NCBI RefSeq assembly: GCF_016461715.1
Contig: NZ_JAEMUI010000001.1
Location: 186,001-250,000 of the forward strand
Direction: 5' to 3'
Source: Marinomonas spartinae
GTDB lineage: Bacteria; Pseudomonadota; Gammaproteobacteria; Pseudomonadales; Marinomonadaceae
DNA length: 64,000 nt
Shown: in pieces, positions 55,485 through 64,000 of the stretch
Layout: the number at the start of each line of letters is the position of its first letter
How positions within the stretch are numbered: the stretch's first letter is position 1
Made by a program: the position numbers and the translations under genes
Notes under the pieces: model-generated
What the model saw: the letters and a program-made list of their open reading frames with translations, nothing else
Database searches by the model: none
Told to the model about the DNA's origin: nothing

Positions 55485-55601
55485 GCTTTATCCTGAAAAA
55501 ATGAGGCGTGACACTTAAAAGTGCTCTTGTATATGCTTAATAGGAAAGGCTTTCGGTGCTTGGAAACGGAATGAAAGGCACATATCAAATTTTGGAAAAA
55601 A

Positions 55602-55626
55602 GGCCTTGTAGATGGGCTACAAGGCC
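55602..55626 (-). terminator. Terminator after the iron alcohol dehydrogenase
   Basis: GGCCTTGTAG and CTACAAGGCC form a perfect 10-bp stem with a 5-base loop, followed on the minus strand by a T-run. It lies 20 bases after the stop at 55648. Confidence 0.88.
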
Positions 55627-55647
55627 GGTGTTTTCGTCGCGGTTGGG

Positions 55648-56796
55648 TTAGAAAGCCGCTTTGAAGATGGCGACGACGTCTTCATGGCTTGGTTGAATTG
55701 GGTTGGTGAATCCACAGGCGTCTTTCATCGCATTGCTTGCCAATGTGGCGAAATCTTCTTCTTTCGCACCTAGCTCTTTTAAGCCTGCAGGGATATTCAC
55801 GCTCTGAGATAACTTGACGATGGCAGCAATGGCTTCATCCGCGCCTTCTTTGTCACTCATTCCCTGTACTTCCACACCTAGGGCTTTCGCAACGTCTTTC
55901 AGACGAGGGGCCGCCACTTGGCTGTTGTAGCGTTGCACATGGGGTAATAAAACAGCGTTACAAACGCCGTGTGGTAGGTCATAGAATCCACCAAGTTGGT
56001 GCGCCATGGCATGTACATAGCCCAAAGAGGCATTATTAAAGGCCATCCCCGCTAGAAACTGTGCATAAGCCATTTGAGTGCGAGCTTCCATATTAGATCC
56101 GTTGTGAACCGCTTCGTGTAGGTTGTCACGGATGAGTTCAATGGCCTTAATGGCGCAAGCGTCAGTAATCGGATCGGCTGCGGTAGATACGTAGGCTTCA
56201 ATGGCATGGGTTAAGGCATCCATCCCCGTTGCTGCGGTAAGAGCTGAGGGCATTCCCGCCATCAATCTTGGGTCGTTAACCGATAGGATTGGTGTGACAT
56301 TTTGATCGACAATGGCCATTTTTATATGACGTTCTTGGTCTGTGATGATACAGAAGCGTGTCATTTCAGAGGCGGTGCCTGCGGTGGTATTGATACTGAT
56401 TAATGGTAGCTGTGGCTTTTTAGAAACATCCACGCCTTCGTAGTCACTAATGTGACCACCATTTGTCGCAACCAGTGCAATACCTTTGGCGCAATCATGG
56501 GCAGAGCCACCGCCAAGAGAGATAACACAGTCACATTTGTGCGTATGCAAAACATCAAGACCCGCATTCACATTCTCAACCGTTGGGTTAGGTTGAACGC
56601 CATCGTATACCAAGCTTTGTATCCCCTGTTCTTGCAGAAGGGTTTGGACTTCGGTTGTCACGCCTAGTTTGGTCATGCCTGGGTCCGTCACTATCAGCGC
56701 TTGCGTAAAACCTAATGCTTGAATTTGTTTGACGGCATCATTAAGCGCGTTTTCGCCCATGATGTTTACAGCAGGTATATAGAATGTACTACTCAT
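55648..56796 (-). CDS. Iron-containing alcohol dehydrogenase
   Basis: The 382-residue enzyme belongs to group III metal-dependent alcohol dehydrogenases. NAD binding is shown by [20 protein letters not shown] near residue 95. Metal ligands lie in [20 protein letters not shown] near 255-275, which also includes [11 protein letters not shown]. It resembles ethanol/propanediol oxidoreductases (FucO, AdhB, YiaY type). The natural substrate is uncertain. It is divergent from the UMF1 transporter and stands alone. Confidence 0.93.
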   Translation of the reverse strand: MSSTFYIPAVNIMGENALNDAVKQIQALGFTQALIVTDPGMTKLGVTTEVQTLLQEQGIQSLVYDGVQPNPTVENVNAGLDVLHTHKCDCVISLGGGSAHDCAKGIALVATNGGHISDYEGVDVSKKPQLPLISINTTAGTASEMTRFCIITDQERHIKMAIVDQNVTPILSVNDPRLMAGMPSALTAATGMDALTHAIEAYVSTAADPITDACAIKAIELIRDNLHEAVHNGSNMEARTQMAYAQFLAGMAFNNASLGYVHAMAHQLGGFYDLPHGVCNAVLLPHVQRYNSQVAAPRLKDVAKALGVEVQGMSDKEGADEAIAAIVKLSQSVNIPAGLKELGAKEEDFATLASNAMKDACGFTNPIQPSHEDVVAIFKAAF

Positions 56797-57007
56797 GATG
56801 TTTACCTCTTTGTATATTTAGGCCACATGTTTTTTCGTGATCTTTGATGCTATTGTGGCCCTGCTGGCCACAGAATGATTTGATTTATGACAAGAACTCA
56901 GCATAAAGAGGGACATCTGATTGGGGTGGTTGGCTGTAGTACATGATAGGGTCGACATGTTTTGTCATTTTCTAAAGATCTGTCATCTTTATTAAGGGAG
57001 TCGCATT

Positions 57008-58324
57008 GTGTCCAATGCTTTTACGAAAACTGAACGTAGCTGGGTTGTCTATGATGTCGGTAACTCGGCTTTTGCGTTAATCATCTCAACGACGATCTAT
57101 ACGATTTTTTTTAATACCATCAGTCAGCGTGCTGGCTTGGCACCGGAAGACAGTACCACCGCTATTGGTCTGATTAATGCAGCCGCATTTTTATTGATTT
57201 CTATTATTTCTCCGTTGCTTGGCACCTTTGCTGATTACCAAGGGAATAAGAAAAAGCTATTTAGTGTGTTTGCCTTTTTAGGAATTATCAGTGTTACCTC
57301 CATGATATTAGTGGGGGATACTCAGTGGTTGTTAGCGGCGGTGATTTACAATATTGCCATGTTGGGTTTTGCTGGGGCGAATATTTTTTATAATGCCTTT
57401 TTGTTGGATGTTTCACCCAAAGATCGTTTGGATAAAGTGTCTGCGGCAGGGTTTGCATGGGGCTATATCGGTTCGACCATTCCGTTTGTTATCGCGCTAG
57501 GTATTATTTTTGCTTTTTTCAAAAATGACGATGGCATTACGATGATGGGATTTGCCTCGGCGTTTTTGATTACCGCTGTTTGGTGGCTGATTTTCACTGT
57601 ACCCTTGCTAAAAAATGTCGAACAAAAGTACGGTATCCCGCCCTCTACAACCCCTTTAAAAGATACTTGGCGTCGACTGGCGCAGACAGTGGCAAAAATC
57701 AAACAACAACGGGCGATTTATCTCTTTTTAATTGGCTATTTTCTTTATATTGATGGGGTCGATACCATCATTGTTATGGCGATGGACTTTGGTATGAAAA
57801 ACTCGACCATGGGACAGGTGGATTTAGTGCTGATCGTATTAGCTATCCAGATTATCGCTTGGCCTAGTACCTTGTTGTACGGTCGCTTATCTGAGTCCCT
57901 TGGAACGCGCACCATGATTCTTTTTGGCATTGCTACCTATGGGGTGATTACCCTTGTGGCGGCTTTGATGGAGTCTATGCCATCGTCTTGGATTAATGGC
58001 GCTTTTATTCTACTGGCGGTGTTGATTGGTACCGCGCAGGGCGGGGTTCAGTCTTTGAGTCGATCGTATTTTGGCTCTTTGATTCCGCCTGAGCAATCGG
58101 CGGAATTCTTTGGTTTTTTTAATATCTTTGGTAAGTTTGCCGCTATTTTAGGGCCCGCTTTGATTGCGTTGTTTACTTATTTTATGAAGGGGCATGTACT
58201 TGCGTTCGCTGGCCTGCAGTTTACAGGATATTCACTTGGCGTGTTGTCGTTGATGGTCTTTTTTATCGTCGGTGGCGTGGTGTTGGTGATGGCCGATCGT
58301 GAAGCAAAAAAAGACCTCGCCTGA
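57008..58324 (+). CDS. UMF1-family (MFS) transporter
   Basis: The 438-residue protein has about twelve helices and the UMF1/Atg22-like N-terminus ERSWVVYDVGNSAFALIIST, with the D-x-G-N-S-A-(Y/F) motif. NAFLLDVSPKDRLDKVSAAG and GTAQGGVQSLSRSYFGSLIP near 340 are also typical. These uniporters/effluxers are poorly characterised; an amino acid or other metabolite is possible. GGGAG precedes the start. The stop codon lies inside a terminator hairpin. Confidence 0.88.
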   Translation: MSNAFTKTERSWVVYDVGNSAFALIISTTIYTIFFNTISQRAGLAPEDSTTAIGLINAAAFLLISIISPLLGTFADYQGNKKKLFSVFAFLGIISVTSMILVGDTQWLLAAVIYNIAMLGFAGANIFYNAFLLDVSPKDRLDKVSAAGFAWGYIGSTIPFVIALGIIFAFFKNDDGITMMGFASAFLITAVWWLIFTVPLLKNVEQKYGIPPSTTPLKDTWRRLAQTVAKIKQQRAIYLFLIGYFLYIDGVDTIIVMAMDFGMKNSTMGQVDLVLIVLAIQIIAWPSTLLYGRLSESLGTRTMILFGIATYGVITLVAALMESMPSSWINGAFILLAVLIGTAQGGVQSLSRSYFGSLIPPEQSAEFFGFFNIFGKFAAILGPALIALFTYFMKGHVLAFAGLQFTGYSLGVLSLMVFFIVGGVVLVMADREAKKDLA

Positions 58325-58332
58325 GGTCTTTT
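58309..58332 (+). terminator. Terminator overlapping the UMF1 stop codon
   Basis: AAAAGACCTC-GCCT-GAGGTCTTTT is a perfect symmetric hairpin with A and T runs. The UMF1 stop codon (58322-58324) sits within it. It may also act on the convergent porin transcript. Confidence 0.85.
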
Positions 58333-58354
58333 CATAAATCTAACGTGAGTGTGT

Positions 58355-59443
58355 TTAGAAATGATGGGACACTTTTATCCCCAATCCAGTGGCATGATTA
58401 TTATCGAATTTGGTTTCGTTTCCCGATAGGCTGGTTTTGGCATCACCAATCCATGAGTAGCTGACTCCTGCCGCAATGGCTGTACTTGGTGTTGCTTGAT
58501 ATTTCAGTCCGGCAATTAAGGCTTTATAGCCATCGGTTGGGGAAAGGTTACTGACGATATTACCGGACGATTTTTCATAGGCCACCGCCAAGGAGCCGGA
58601 CCAAGTGTCTGTGAGTTTTTGGCCAATGCCTAAGCGGTAAGAAATCGTATTTTCGCTGTAATCAACGATATTTTCTCCTGGACTGACAAAGTTTGTGTAA
58701 AACTGGGGCGTAATTTGCGTTTTTTTCCATTCGACCCAACGTGCTGAAAACAGTAATAATGTGGTGGGAGTGATGCCCGTTTGAAAGTCAAAATTGATGG
58801 ATTTCGGCATGGTGACATTAAGTGGTGTTTCGGCGGCCAGTGAATTGCTTGTGATGGCTTCTTTATTGTGAAAGTGGATCTTTATTGGTGAGTTATATGT
58901 CAGTGCGGCCCGTAGAGCTATGTCGGGAATTTCATAGGCTACCCCTACTAAGTAGCCCCAATCGTTTTGAGTGTCGGTCTTCATCGAGTAGGTTGCACTG
59001 GGTAAATGCACTTTTCCCTTGGAGGTCAGATTTCGTGCGCCTGCGTAGACCGAAAAAGGCGTATTAATTTTGTAGCGCAAGATGCCGCTTACTTCCACCG
59101 AGTCTACCGAGGCGGTGGTGCCTGCAAGTGGATAACCAGTCCCTGATGGATAGCGAAGGTCGGCGCCATAGGGTTGATCGACTATGATTGCCATCGACCA
59201 GTCGTTTGAAAGATCTTGTTTATAAGCACCGCCAAATTGTGTAAAGCGTTTGCTGACATCACCAGAGTGGAGAGGACCCAAAGAACCAGAGATATTGGGT
59301 TTAACGGTATAAGAGTTGAGCTCTAAATAGGTGCCTTTTTCAAACAGGGCTGTAATGGGCTGACCTGAGCGGTCCATACCACCTGCATAAACAGTTGTTA
59401 TACTGAGGCTGCCTAAGCTAACCACTAAAAGTGTTTTTTTCAT
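58355..59443 (-). CDS. OmpP1/FadL-family outer-membrane protein
   Basis: This 362-residue beta-barrel starts with the signal MKKTLLVVSLGSLSITTVYA, cut before GGMDRSGQP; the GGMDRSGQPI block is typical of the N-terminal hatch in OmpP1/FadL members. The remainder is strand-rich and ends KVSHHF with the terminal Phe. FadL-type proteins pass hydrophobic compounds such as long-chain fatty acids or aromatics across the outer membrane. The substrate is unknown. ATG 59443 is preceded by CAGGGGAAA. Confidence 0.88.
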   Translation of the reverse strand: MKKTLLVVSLGSLSITTVYAGGMDRSGQPITALFEKGTYLELNSYTVKPNISGSLGPLHSGDVSKRFTQFGGAYKQDLSNDWSMAIIVDQPYGADLRYPSGTGYPLAGTTASVDSVEVSGILRYKINTPFSVYAGARNLTSKGKVHLPSATYSMKTDTQNDWGYLVGVAYEIPDIALRAALTYNSPIKIHFHNKEAITSNSLAAETPLNVTMPKSINFDFQTGITPTTLLLFSARWVEWKKTQITPQFYTNFVSPGENIVDYSENTISYRLGIGQKLTDTWSGSLAVAYEKSSGNIVSNLSPTDGYKALIAGLKYQATPSTAIAAGVSYSWIGDAKTSLSGNETKFDNNHATGLGIKVSHHF

Positions 59444-59730
59444 TATATTTCCCCTGTTTTGTTGACGATCCACAACCGCTTAATAATTACCGAGAGCATT
59501 TTTATGAGAGAGGACAACGAGCGTATGCAGTGAATTCTAAGTGTATTATGTTTCATTTATGTATTCTTGTGTGTTTAGTCGAACGAGAGGGGAAAGATTG
59601 GTGTAAAAATAGTGTTATAAATATGTATTATATGGCCATTTTATTGATGGCGATAGTGTGAATGCCCCTATCTTGTCGTGAGAAAAGGGCGGTAAGATAT
59701 TCATCAAGGTACGTTAGTAAGGGGGGGATC

Positions 59731-59994
59731 ATGGCCAGTGGGTGGGCGCAAGATGGCGCAGTACAAGATCAAATAGATGCAACGGTAGATTCTGAAGTTG
59801 AGCGTGCTAAGCAAAGCCTGCCCAAAGGAGAGAGTTTGACCCATTGTGAAGAGTGTGATGCCCTAATCCCTGAGAAACGGCGCAAGGCGATTCCTGGTGT
59901 CCGTTTGTGTATAGCGTGTCAGTCCGAGCAGGAGAAGAAAGGTCGTTCTTCTTTATATAACCGTGCTGGTAGTAAAGATAGCCAATTAAGGTAG
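59731..59994 (+). CDS. DksA/TraR-type zinc-finger protein (YbiI-like)
   Basis: The 87-residue protein has a four-cysteine zinc finger: CEECDALIPEKRRKAI, then PGVRLCIACQ. The N-terminal MASGWAQDGAVQDQIDATVD matches the short DksA/TraR group (E. coli YbiI). Full-length DksA has a coiled coil that reaches the RNA polymerase channel; this short form lacks most of it, so a role at RNA polymerase is uncertain. ATG 59731 has GGGGGGG upstream; longer in-frame starts add non-family residues. Confidence 0.9.
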   Translation: MASGWAQDGAVQDQIDATVDSEVERAKQSLPKGESLTHCEECDALIPEKRRKAIPGVRLCIACQSEQEKKGRSSLYNRAGSKDSQLR

Positions 59995-60165
59995 TTTTTT
60001 GGGCTATGACTGTCGTGGCCGCTGTTCACTCTTGAAGAAGAGTCCCCAATAGTGGCAAATGAATGGCTTATGTCATTGGCTTCCGATGCATCGTAGTAGG
60101 GTGAGACCATGGGACAATTTCAACTGCCGAAATCTTGTGTATGTGATAAGGTTCTGCTCATCTAA

Positions 60166-60189
60166 GGTGTCAGCCAAGTTGATGACACC
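60166..60189 (+). repeat. Inverted repeat upstream of the gene at 60222
   Basis: GGTGTCA and TGACACC form a 7-bp stem around a 10-base loop, 32 bases before the start codon. No T-run follows. It may be a leader hairpin or an operator. Confidence 0.45.
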
Positions 60190-60221
60190 CATTGTATAAA
60201 AGTTTGAAGAAGGAAGAGGTT

Positions 60222-60806
60222 GTGACTGAGTCAAAATCGGTACAGATTGAACAGTTAGAAAAATTACGTACGGCTTGGTTGCCAGCGGTTGAATTTTTAT
60301 TTGGCAAAGCGCCTTCCCAAGCAGAGTTTGTGGGTTTTGAAATCGATGATAACTCGGCTAAACCTGTGCTGTTGTTCGAAAATGATAATGCCCCTTATCA
60401 ATATAAAATTCAAATACCCGCGAGAAGCTTCACCAATGATGTGATGCTACTTGCAGACGTGATTCAAGAAATGGTTCGTGGCTTGAATCCTGTGGGGAAA
60501 GCAGGCGCTGAGACGAATGCATTGTATGAAGGCGCTACTGTTTATGGCTCGATTATGGCGATTAAACAGGTATTTGGCGATGAAGCGGTTGACTCCTATC
60601 TTAATGCACTAAAAAAACAGGCTTTTGCCTATTATGATGCTTTTTCATATGTGTCGGTGCTACTGAGTGATGACCCTCAGGCAGTGAAAAAATTGCGTGC
60701 TATTCAGCCTTTTTTGTATCTAGTTGAGAAAGTGGATTTTGAGAGCGCAGACATAGAAATAGACCGAAAAATCAAAGATATTTTATTACTGGCATTTCGT
60801 GGGTGA
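60222..60806 (+). CDS. Conserved-looking protein of unknown function
   Basis: I do not recognise this 194-residue protein. It has no signal peptide or membrane helix and is acidic, with a mixed alpha/beta look. The region QEMVRGLNPVGKAGAETNAL, YEGATVYGSIMAIKQVFG and LKKQAFAYYDAFSYVSVLLS is predicted helical by composition. GTG 60222 is the best start (GGAAGAGG before it); an upstream TTG at 60192 has no such site. A terminator follows 38 bases after the stop. It may be a stand-alone cytoplasmic protein. Confidence 0.7.
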   Translation: MTESKSVQIEQLEKLRTAWLPAVEFLFGKAPSQAEFVGFEIDDNSAKPVLLFENDNAPYQYKIQIPARSFTNDVMLLADVIQEMVRGLNPVGKAGAETNALYEGATVYGSIMAIKQVFGDEAVDSYLNALKKQAFAYYDAFSYVSVLLSDDPQAVKKLRAIQPFLYLVEKVDFESADIEIDRKIKDILLLAFRG

Positions 60807-60844
60807 CATACCTGCGTGAGTGCTGATTAGCAAGGTTATATAAC

Positions 60845-60875
60845 AAAGGCCATCACAATATTGTGGTGGCCTTTT
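60845..60875. terminator. Terminator between the 60222 gene and the small Lys-rich gene
   Basis: AAAGGCCATCACAA and TTGTGGTGGCCTTT form a 14-bp stem with one G-U pair and a 2-base gap, flanked by a T-run. It can serve both convergent genes. Confidence 0.88.
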
Positions 60876-60880
60876 GATTC

Positions 60881-61000
60881 TTATTTGCTGCCTAAGATAC
60901 TGGTTTCGTTTTTCTTAGTGTTCTTAGCCGCTTTTTTTTCTTTTGCTGTTAAAAGAGGCTTTTTCTTAGCGTTCTTTTTGCTGTCTTGACCCTTACTCAT
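60881..61000 (-). CDS. Small Lys-rich protein of 39 residues
   Basis: On the minus strand an ATG at 61000 opens a 39-codon frame reading MSKGQDSKKNAKKKPLLTAK followed by EKKAAKNTKKNETSILGSK and a TAA. GGTGAC stands before the start. Its pattern (MSKGxDxKKxxKKKPxxTxxEKxxAKxxKK) recalls short basic proteins that I know from other gammaproteobacteria, including pseudomonads, whose role is unknown. The very high Lys content (about 36%) suggests RNA, DNA or ribosome contact. It was below the usual size cutoff. Confidence 0.7.
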   Translation of the reverse strand: MSKGQDSKKNAKKKPLLTAKEKKAAKNTKKNETSILGSK

Positions 61001-61211
61001 GATAGTCACCATTTGTTATCACTCAATAAACCTGAAGTCGCTTTAGGCCAACCTAAGGGCTGTGTTACGGGGCTATGTAACGAGATGAGTATGTGCTTAT
61101 TGGGGAAGAAGAGAAAGCGCTATATGATAAATTTATTTTGATCGTCAGCATGAAAAGTTGCCCTTTATCACTATTAATTGAATCAATCATGACAAGCCTG
61201 TTTCTATAACA

Positions 61212-62108
61212 TTATGACAGGTTGTGATGTTCCCCCCAGTCTTTTAAAAATTGACTGAAATGCTGTAATCGTCCCGTTAAGTATTTTTGTTTATGCCAGA
61301 CAAGGTGTAATTGACGGGGAAAATTTTGCTCGATGTTTATTTTATGAATTCGTCCTATTGCTAGTTTGTCTTTCGCTGCGAGGTTGGAGATAAAGCTGAT
61401 TCCTAAGCCTCGTTCTACCGCTAATAGTACGGACTCTAAACTACTTAGCTCCAAAACAGATGTGATATTACTCAGGGATGGACGAATACGTCGTTCGAAT
61501 TGTTGTCGGCTACCAGAGGCCGTTTCTCGCAACACCCAATCTTGATCGTTTAGGTCATTGAGTGTTAGCGATGTTTTTTGTGCTAAAGGATGCTCTGCTG
61601 AGCAAATCAGTAGCATAGTATCTTGAATCCACTTTGTTGTGACGAGTTCTTGATAGCCGTGTTGTCCTTCAATTAATGCCATGTCTAATTCGAAGTTGAG
61701 CAGCATTTGGCATAAGGTTTGGCTGTTGGTGATGGTAACTTTGGTTTCCTGTTGTTGCTCGATACCTTGCTCTGCTAACAAGTGGGGTAACAAATAATTC
61801 CCGATTGTTTGGCTGGCACCAATGTGAAGGGCTCCTAGGTTATCTGTGTGTTTGCCAAAGGTGTGCTCGATTTCGCCTGCCCGTTCAATTAATTCGTCAG
61901 CCATGGGTAATAAGCGTTTACCTTGTTGATTGAGCTGCAGCCTTGGGTGAACGCGATCAAACAAAGGGGTATCTAAATGGCTTTCAAGTTGCTGCAGGGA
62001 TTGAGATAGGGCACCTTTACTAAGGCAAAGAATGTCTGCCGCAGTGGTTAAATTACCGTGGCGAGCCACAGCGGAAAACACTCGGATTTGTTGTAGTGTG
62101 ATTTTCAT
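61212..62108 (-). CDS. LysR-family transcriptional regulator
   Basis: The 298-residue regulator has the N-terminal winged helix ITLQQIRVFSAVARHGNLTT, AADILCLSKGALSQSLQQLE, and LDTPLFDRVHPRLQLNQQGK. A C-terminal periplasmic-binding-like effector domain follows (IGASQTIGNYLLPHLLAEQG near 95). It is divergent from the TDT transporter, which begins 124 bp away. LysR proteins commonly control the divergent gene, so it probably regulates that transporter in response to an unknown effector. Confidence 0.9.
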   Translation of the reverse strand: MKITLQQIRVFSAVARHGNLTTAADILCLSKGALSQSLQQLESHLDTPLFDRVHPRLQLNQQGKRLLPMADELIERAGEIEHTFGKHTDNLGALHIGASQTIGNYLLPHLLAEQGIEQQQETKVTITNSQTLCQMLLNFELDMALIEGQHGYQELVTTKWIQDTMLLICSAEHPLAQKTSLTLNDLNDQDWVLRETASGSRQQFERRIRPSLSNITSVLELSSLESVLLAVERGLGISFISNLAAKDKLAIGRIHKINIEQNFPRQLHLVWHKQKYLTGRLQHFSQFLKDWGEHHNLS

Positions 62109-62232
62109 CTGATTGAATCTTATATGTGTTGTTTAGTAAAACCGAACGACTTATTAAAAACATTTAGATTTTACGATTACATATATCCTTTTACCATAAT
62201 CTTATTCCTAATTGATAGCTTGGAGTCAGGTT

Positions 62233-63201
62233 ATGTTTACATTATTGCGTCATCGATTGTCTTTTGCGCCAACCCCCATAGCGGGTCTTGCTCTGGGTAT
62301 TGCCAGTTTAGGGTGTAGCTGGCATTTTGTTGTTCAAGAGTCTTCTTTTTTACCGTATTTCTCTGCGACTATTGGCGCCTTTTTATTGATGTTGCTGGTT
62401 GGGAAATTCTCCTTGCACCCGAGATTATTGGTACAGGATCTACAGCATCCTGTCGTGGGAAGTGTGGTGCCAACGTTCGCGATGGCATTGATGGTGATTA
62501 CCATGTCGCTTCATCATTTTATGCCGAAGCTGGCGGTCGCTTTGTGGTTGTTTGCGATTGCGATTCATACGGTGTTTCTTGTGACTTTTGTGTATCACAG
62601 ATACAAAGGGTTTACTTTGGCGGATATGGTGCCAAGCTGGTTTGTGCCGCCAGTGGGCATTATCGTCGCAGCGATTAGTTATCCAACGTCTTTATTTCAG
62701 CCCTTGGCAGAAGGCGTTCTTTGGTTTGGCATTGCTTGTTATTTGGTTCTTTTGCCTCTCATGGTGTATCGCTTGAGGTATTGTGGAGAATTACCGGATA
62801 ACGCCAAACCCACTTTTGCCATTATGGCAGCACCTGCCAGTGTCTGTTTGGCGGGCTATTTAACCGTTGTGGATGTACCCTCTAAATGGTTTGTGTTGGT
62901 TTTATTAGGAATAGCACTACTGAAAACAGCAACGATTTATCGATTTGCCCTGCGTTTATTAAGACTGCCTTTTAGCCCAGGTTATGCCGCTTTTACTTTT
63001 CCTTTAGCGATTGGTGCGACGGCTTTGTTTAAAGTACAAGCGCAGTGCATTGCATGGGGAATGGATGTTGCTGTGATTCAACTTTTGGGGGTTATCGCAG
63101 AGGTAGAGCTTGTCATCGCTACGTTTGTTGTTGCTTATGTTATCACTCGTTATGCTTACTATTATGGCATTACTTTACAGCGTGAATTAGTATTTTCTTA
63201 A
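62233..63201 (+). CDS. TDT-family (TehA/SLAC1-like) transporter
   Basis: The 322-residue membrane protein has ten helices. Its N-terminus FAPTPIAGLALGIASLGCSW is the TDT signature, and DMVPSWFVPPVGIIVAAISY in the middle is also typical. TDT members include tellurite/dicarboxylate transporters, sulfite efflux pumps and anion channels of the SLAC1 type. The substrate cannot be told. ATG 62233 lies 7 bases after GGAGTCAGG. The divergent LysR gene is probably its regulator. Confidence 0.86.
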   Translation: MFTLLRHRLSFAPTPIAGLALGIASLGCSWHFVVQESSFLPYFSATIGAFLLMLLVGKFSLHPRLLVQDLQHPVVGSVVPTFAMALMVITMSLHHFMPKLAVALWLFAIAIHTVFLVTFVYHRYKGFTLADMVPSWFVPPVGIIVAAISYPTSLFQPLAEGVLWFGIACYLVLLPLMVYRLRYCGELPDNAKPTFAIMAAPASVCLAGYLTVVDVPSKWFVLVLLGIALLKTATIYRFALRLLRLPFSPGYAAFTFPLAIGATALFKVQAQCIAWGMDVAVIQLLGVIAEVELVIATFVVAYVITRYAYYYGITLQRELVFS

Positions 63202-63216
63202 GGGTCTTCTTTGAAC

Positions 63217-63256
63217 AAAAAGCCCAGATTAGACAAAGTCTTATCTGGGCTTTTTT
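63217..63256. terminator. Terminator between the TDT gene and the PRPP-synthetase-like gene
   Basis: AAAAAGCCCAGATTAGAC and GTCTTATCTGGGCTTTTT form an 18-bp stem with one mismatch, with A and T runs on the two sides. It serves convergent transcripts. Confidence 0.9.
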
Positions 63257-63287
63257 TGTTCAATAGTAAGGCGTGATTTTAAAAGGC

Positions 63288-64000
63288 TTACTTTTTATTT
63301 TTTAGTTCTTGTAATTCTTCGCTAAACCAGATTTTACGTTTGAAGCGAGGGTTTTTAGACGACATGTCGATTTTATAAGGGTTTGGCTCATGGTTCTGTG
63401 GCAAATCAAGGATATTGCAAAGCTCTTGGGCCAGCCATTTTTCGACTTTTAGCACCACCATTTTTTTCCGCAAGCGACCTTGTTCGTCACGGTTTAGAAT
63501 TGTTGGTAGAGTGTTCAAGGTAAGGATTTCACCAAGGGATGGGTGCGCCATACGTTGGCGGCCTTCGTCGCTGGCATAAAAGTGTGATACAGCGAATACC
63601 ATACGTTTGGGGTTTATTTGTTGTAGGAATTGGCAGGATTTCACCACCGTAGAACCGGTTCGAACCATGTCGTCGAATAAGACAATGCTGGCACCATCCA
63701 ACCCATCAAAGGTGTGTTCGCTTTCTTTGTGTAGGGTGATTTCGACTTTACGCTCATCGGTTCGCTCTTTGTCTAGCATGATGAACTTCGCTTTTGGTAA
63801 GCCAAGGGTATGGAACATCTGTTTGACGAAATCACGAGCGCCTTTATCAGGTGCACACAATACCAAGCCTTCACCGTTTTCACCGTAATCCAACATATCG
63901 GAGTTTAACAAGTAGTGGGCGTAAATTTCATAAGGAATGAGATTATGAAAGTCTCCCTCAAAGACCTCGTTAAACATCTTTTGTACTGAATCGGAGTGAT
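63288..64000 (-). CDS. PRPP-synthetase-like protein, 5' end outside window
   Basis: The frame stays open through the right edge (HSDSVQKMF precedes the first internal ATG at 63977), so this is the C-terminal part of a longer gene. VLCAPDKGARDFVKQ corresponds to the (V)APD-G-(A) block of ribose-phosphate pyrophosphokinases, and IVLFDDMVRTGSTVVKSCQF is the PRPP-binding loop. Compared with normal Prs, the tail is longer and unusual (PRFKRKIWFSEELQELKNKK). It may be a divergent PRPP synthetase paralog instead of the housekeeping enzyme; the N-terminal ATP site is not visible. Confidence 0.82.
   Translation of the reverse strand, partial: HSDSVQKMFNEVFEGDFHNLIPYEIYAHYLLNSDMLDYGENGEGLVLCAPDKGARDFVKQMFHTLGLPKAKFIMLDKERTDERKVEITLHKESEHTFDGLDGASIVLFDDMVRTGSTVVKSCQFLQQINPKRMVFAVSHFYASDEGRQRMAHPSLGEILTLNTLPTILNRDEQGRLRKKMVVLKVEKWLAQELCNILDLPQNHEPNPYKIDMSSKNPRFKRKIWFSEELQELKNKK

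Noticed and set aside
59431..59661. A 76-codon plus-strand frame in the gap between the porin and the zinc-finger gene
   Set aside because: It starts inside the porin's signal-peptide region on the other strand, lacks a ribosome-binding site and shows no recognisable domain.

Overview
The window is chromosomal DNA from a marine gammaproteobacterium, most likely Oceanospirillales and Marinomonas-like. This is inferred from gene content and protein style, not from a database match. Supporting points are ADP-heptose/Kdo lipopolysaccharide genes, a full ectoine and hydroxyectoine operon, a ProU-type betaine uptake system, a urea ABC transporter fused to a urease operon, and a moderate G+C that drops in a few intergenic and orphan stretches. 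No rRNA, tRNA, CRISPR array, prophage or insertion sequence was recognised.

Layout. (1) 1-8314: LPS inner-core and lipid A export genes. These are a GT9-type glycosyltransferase (cut by the left edge), waaF, hldD and a sugar epimerase of the AGE family on the minus strand, and hldE, msbA and waaA on the plus strand. (2) 8340-11789: a TPP riboswitch followed by thiBPQ (thiamine import). (3) 11948-13806: a DMT-type exporter, the remnant of a second DMT gene, and a MipA/OmpV outer-membrane protein. (4) 14056-17572: rpsF-rpsR-membrane protein-rplI, then dnaB. (5) 17663-20197: an Aer-like PAS chemoreceptor and dapB. (6) 20301-24253: proXWV compatible-solute uptake and a MarR regulator resembling CosR/EctR. 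(7) 24461-28989: a light/DNA-repair cluster (photolyase, DUF523-DUF1722 protein, FAD oxidoreductase) divergent from a MerR regulator. The shared intergenic region carries an array of TTGTACA-type boxes. (8) 29144-30831: a small DUF2061 membrane protein with an unusual leader, and an SNF-type Na+ symporter.

(9) 31332-36373: ectABCD-ask, the ectoine/5-hydroxyectoine operon with its dedicated aspartokinase. (10) 36518-38737: a GGDEF-EAL protein. (11) 38956-50910: a 12-kb minus-strand block urtABCDE-ureDABCEFG-hupE/ureJ, covering urea import, hydrolysis and nickel supply. It is interrupted by two composite G/C-rich palindromic repeats. (12) 51409-63201: accessory genes. These include an orphan secreted protein, a LuxR-type regulator, NudK, a LysE exporter, an iron alcohol dehydrogenase, a UMF1 transporter, an OmpP1/FadL porin, a DksA-like zinc-finger protein, an unrecognised protein, a 39-residue Lys-rich protein, a LysR regulator and a TDT transporter. 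(13) 63288-64000: a divergent PRPP-synthetase-like protein cut by the right edge.

The main themes are osmoprotection (proXWV, the MarR regulator and ectABCD-ask), nitrogen scavenging from urea, and a putative light-responsive regulon. The light cluster is the most promising under-described system. Its MerR regulator appears to have lost the cobalamin-binding residues of the CarH/LitR family, yet it faces a dense operator array in front of photolyase genes.
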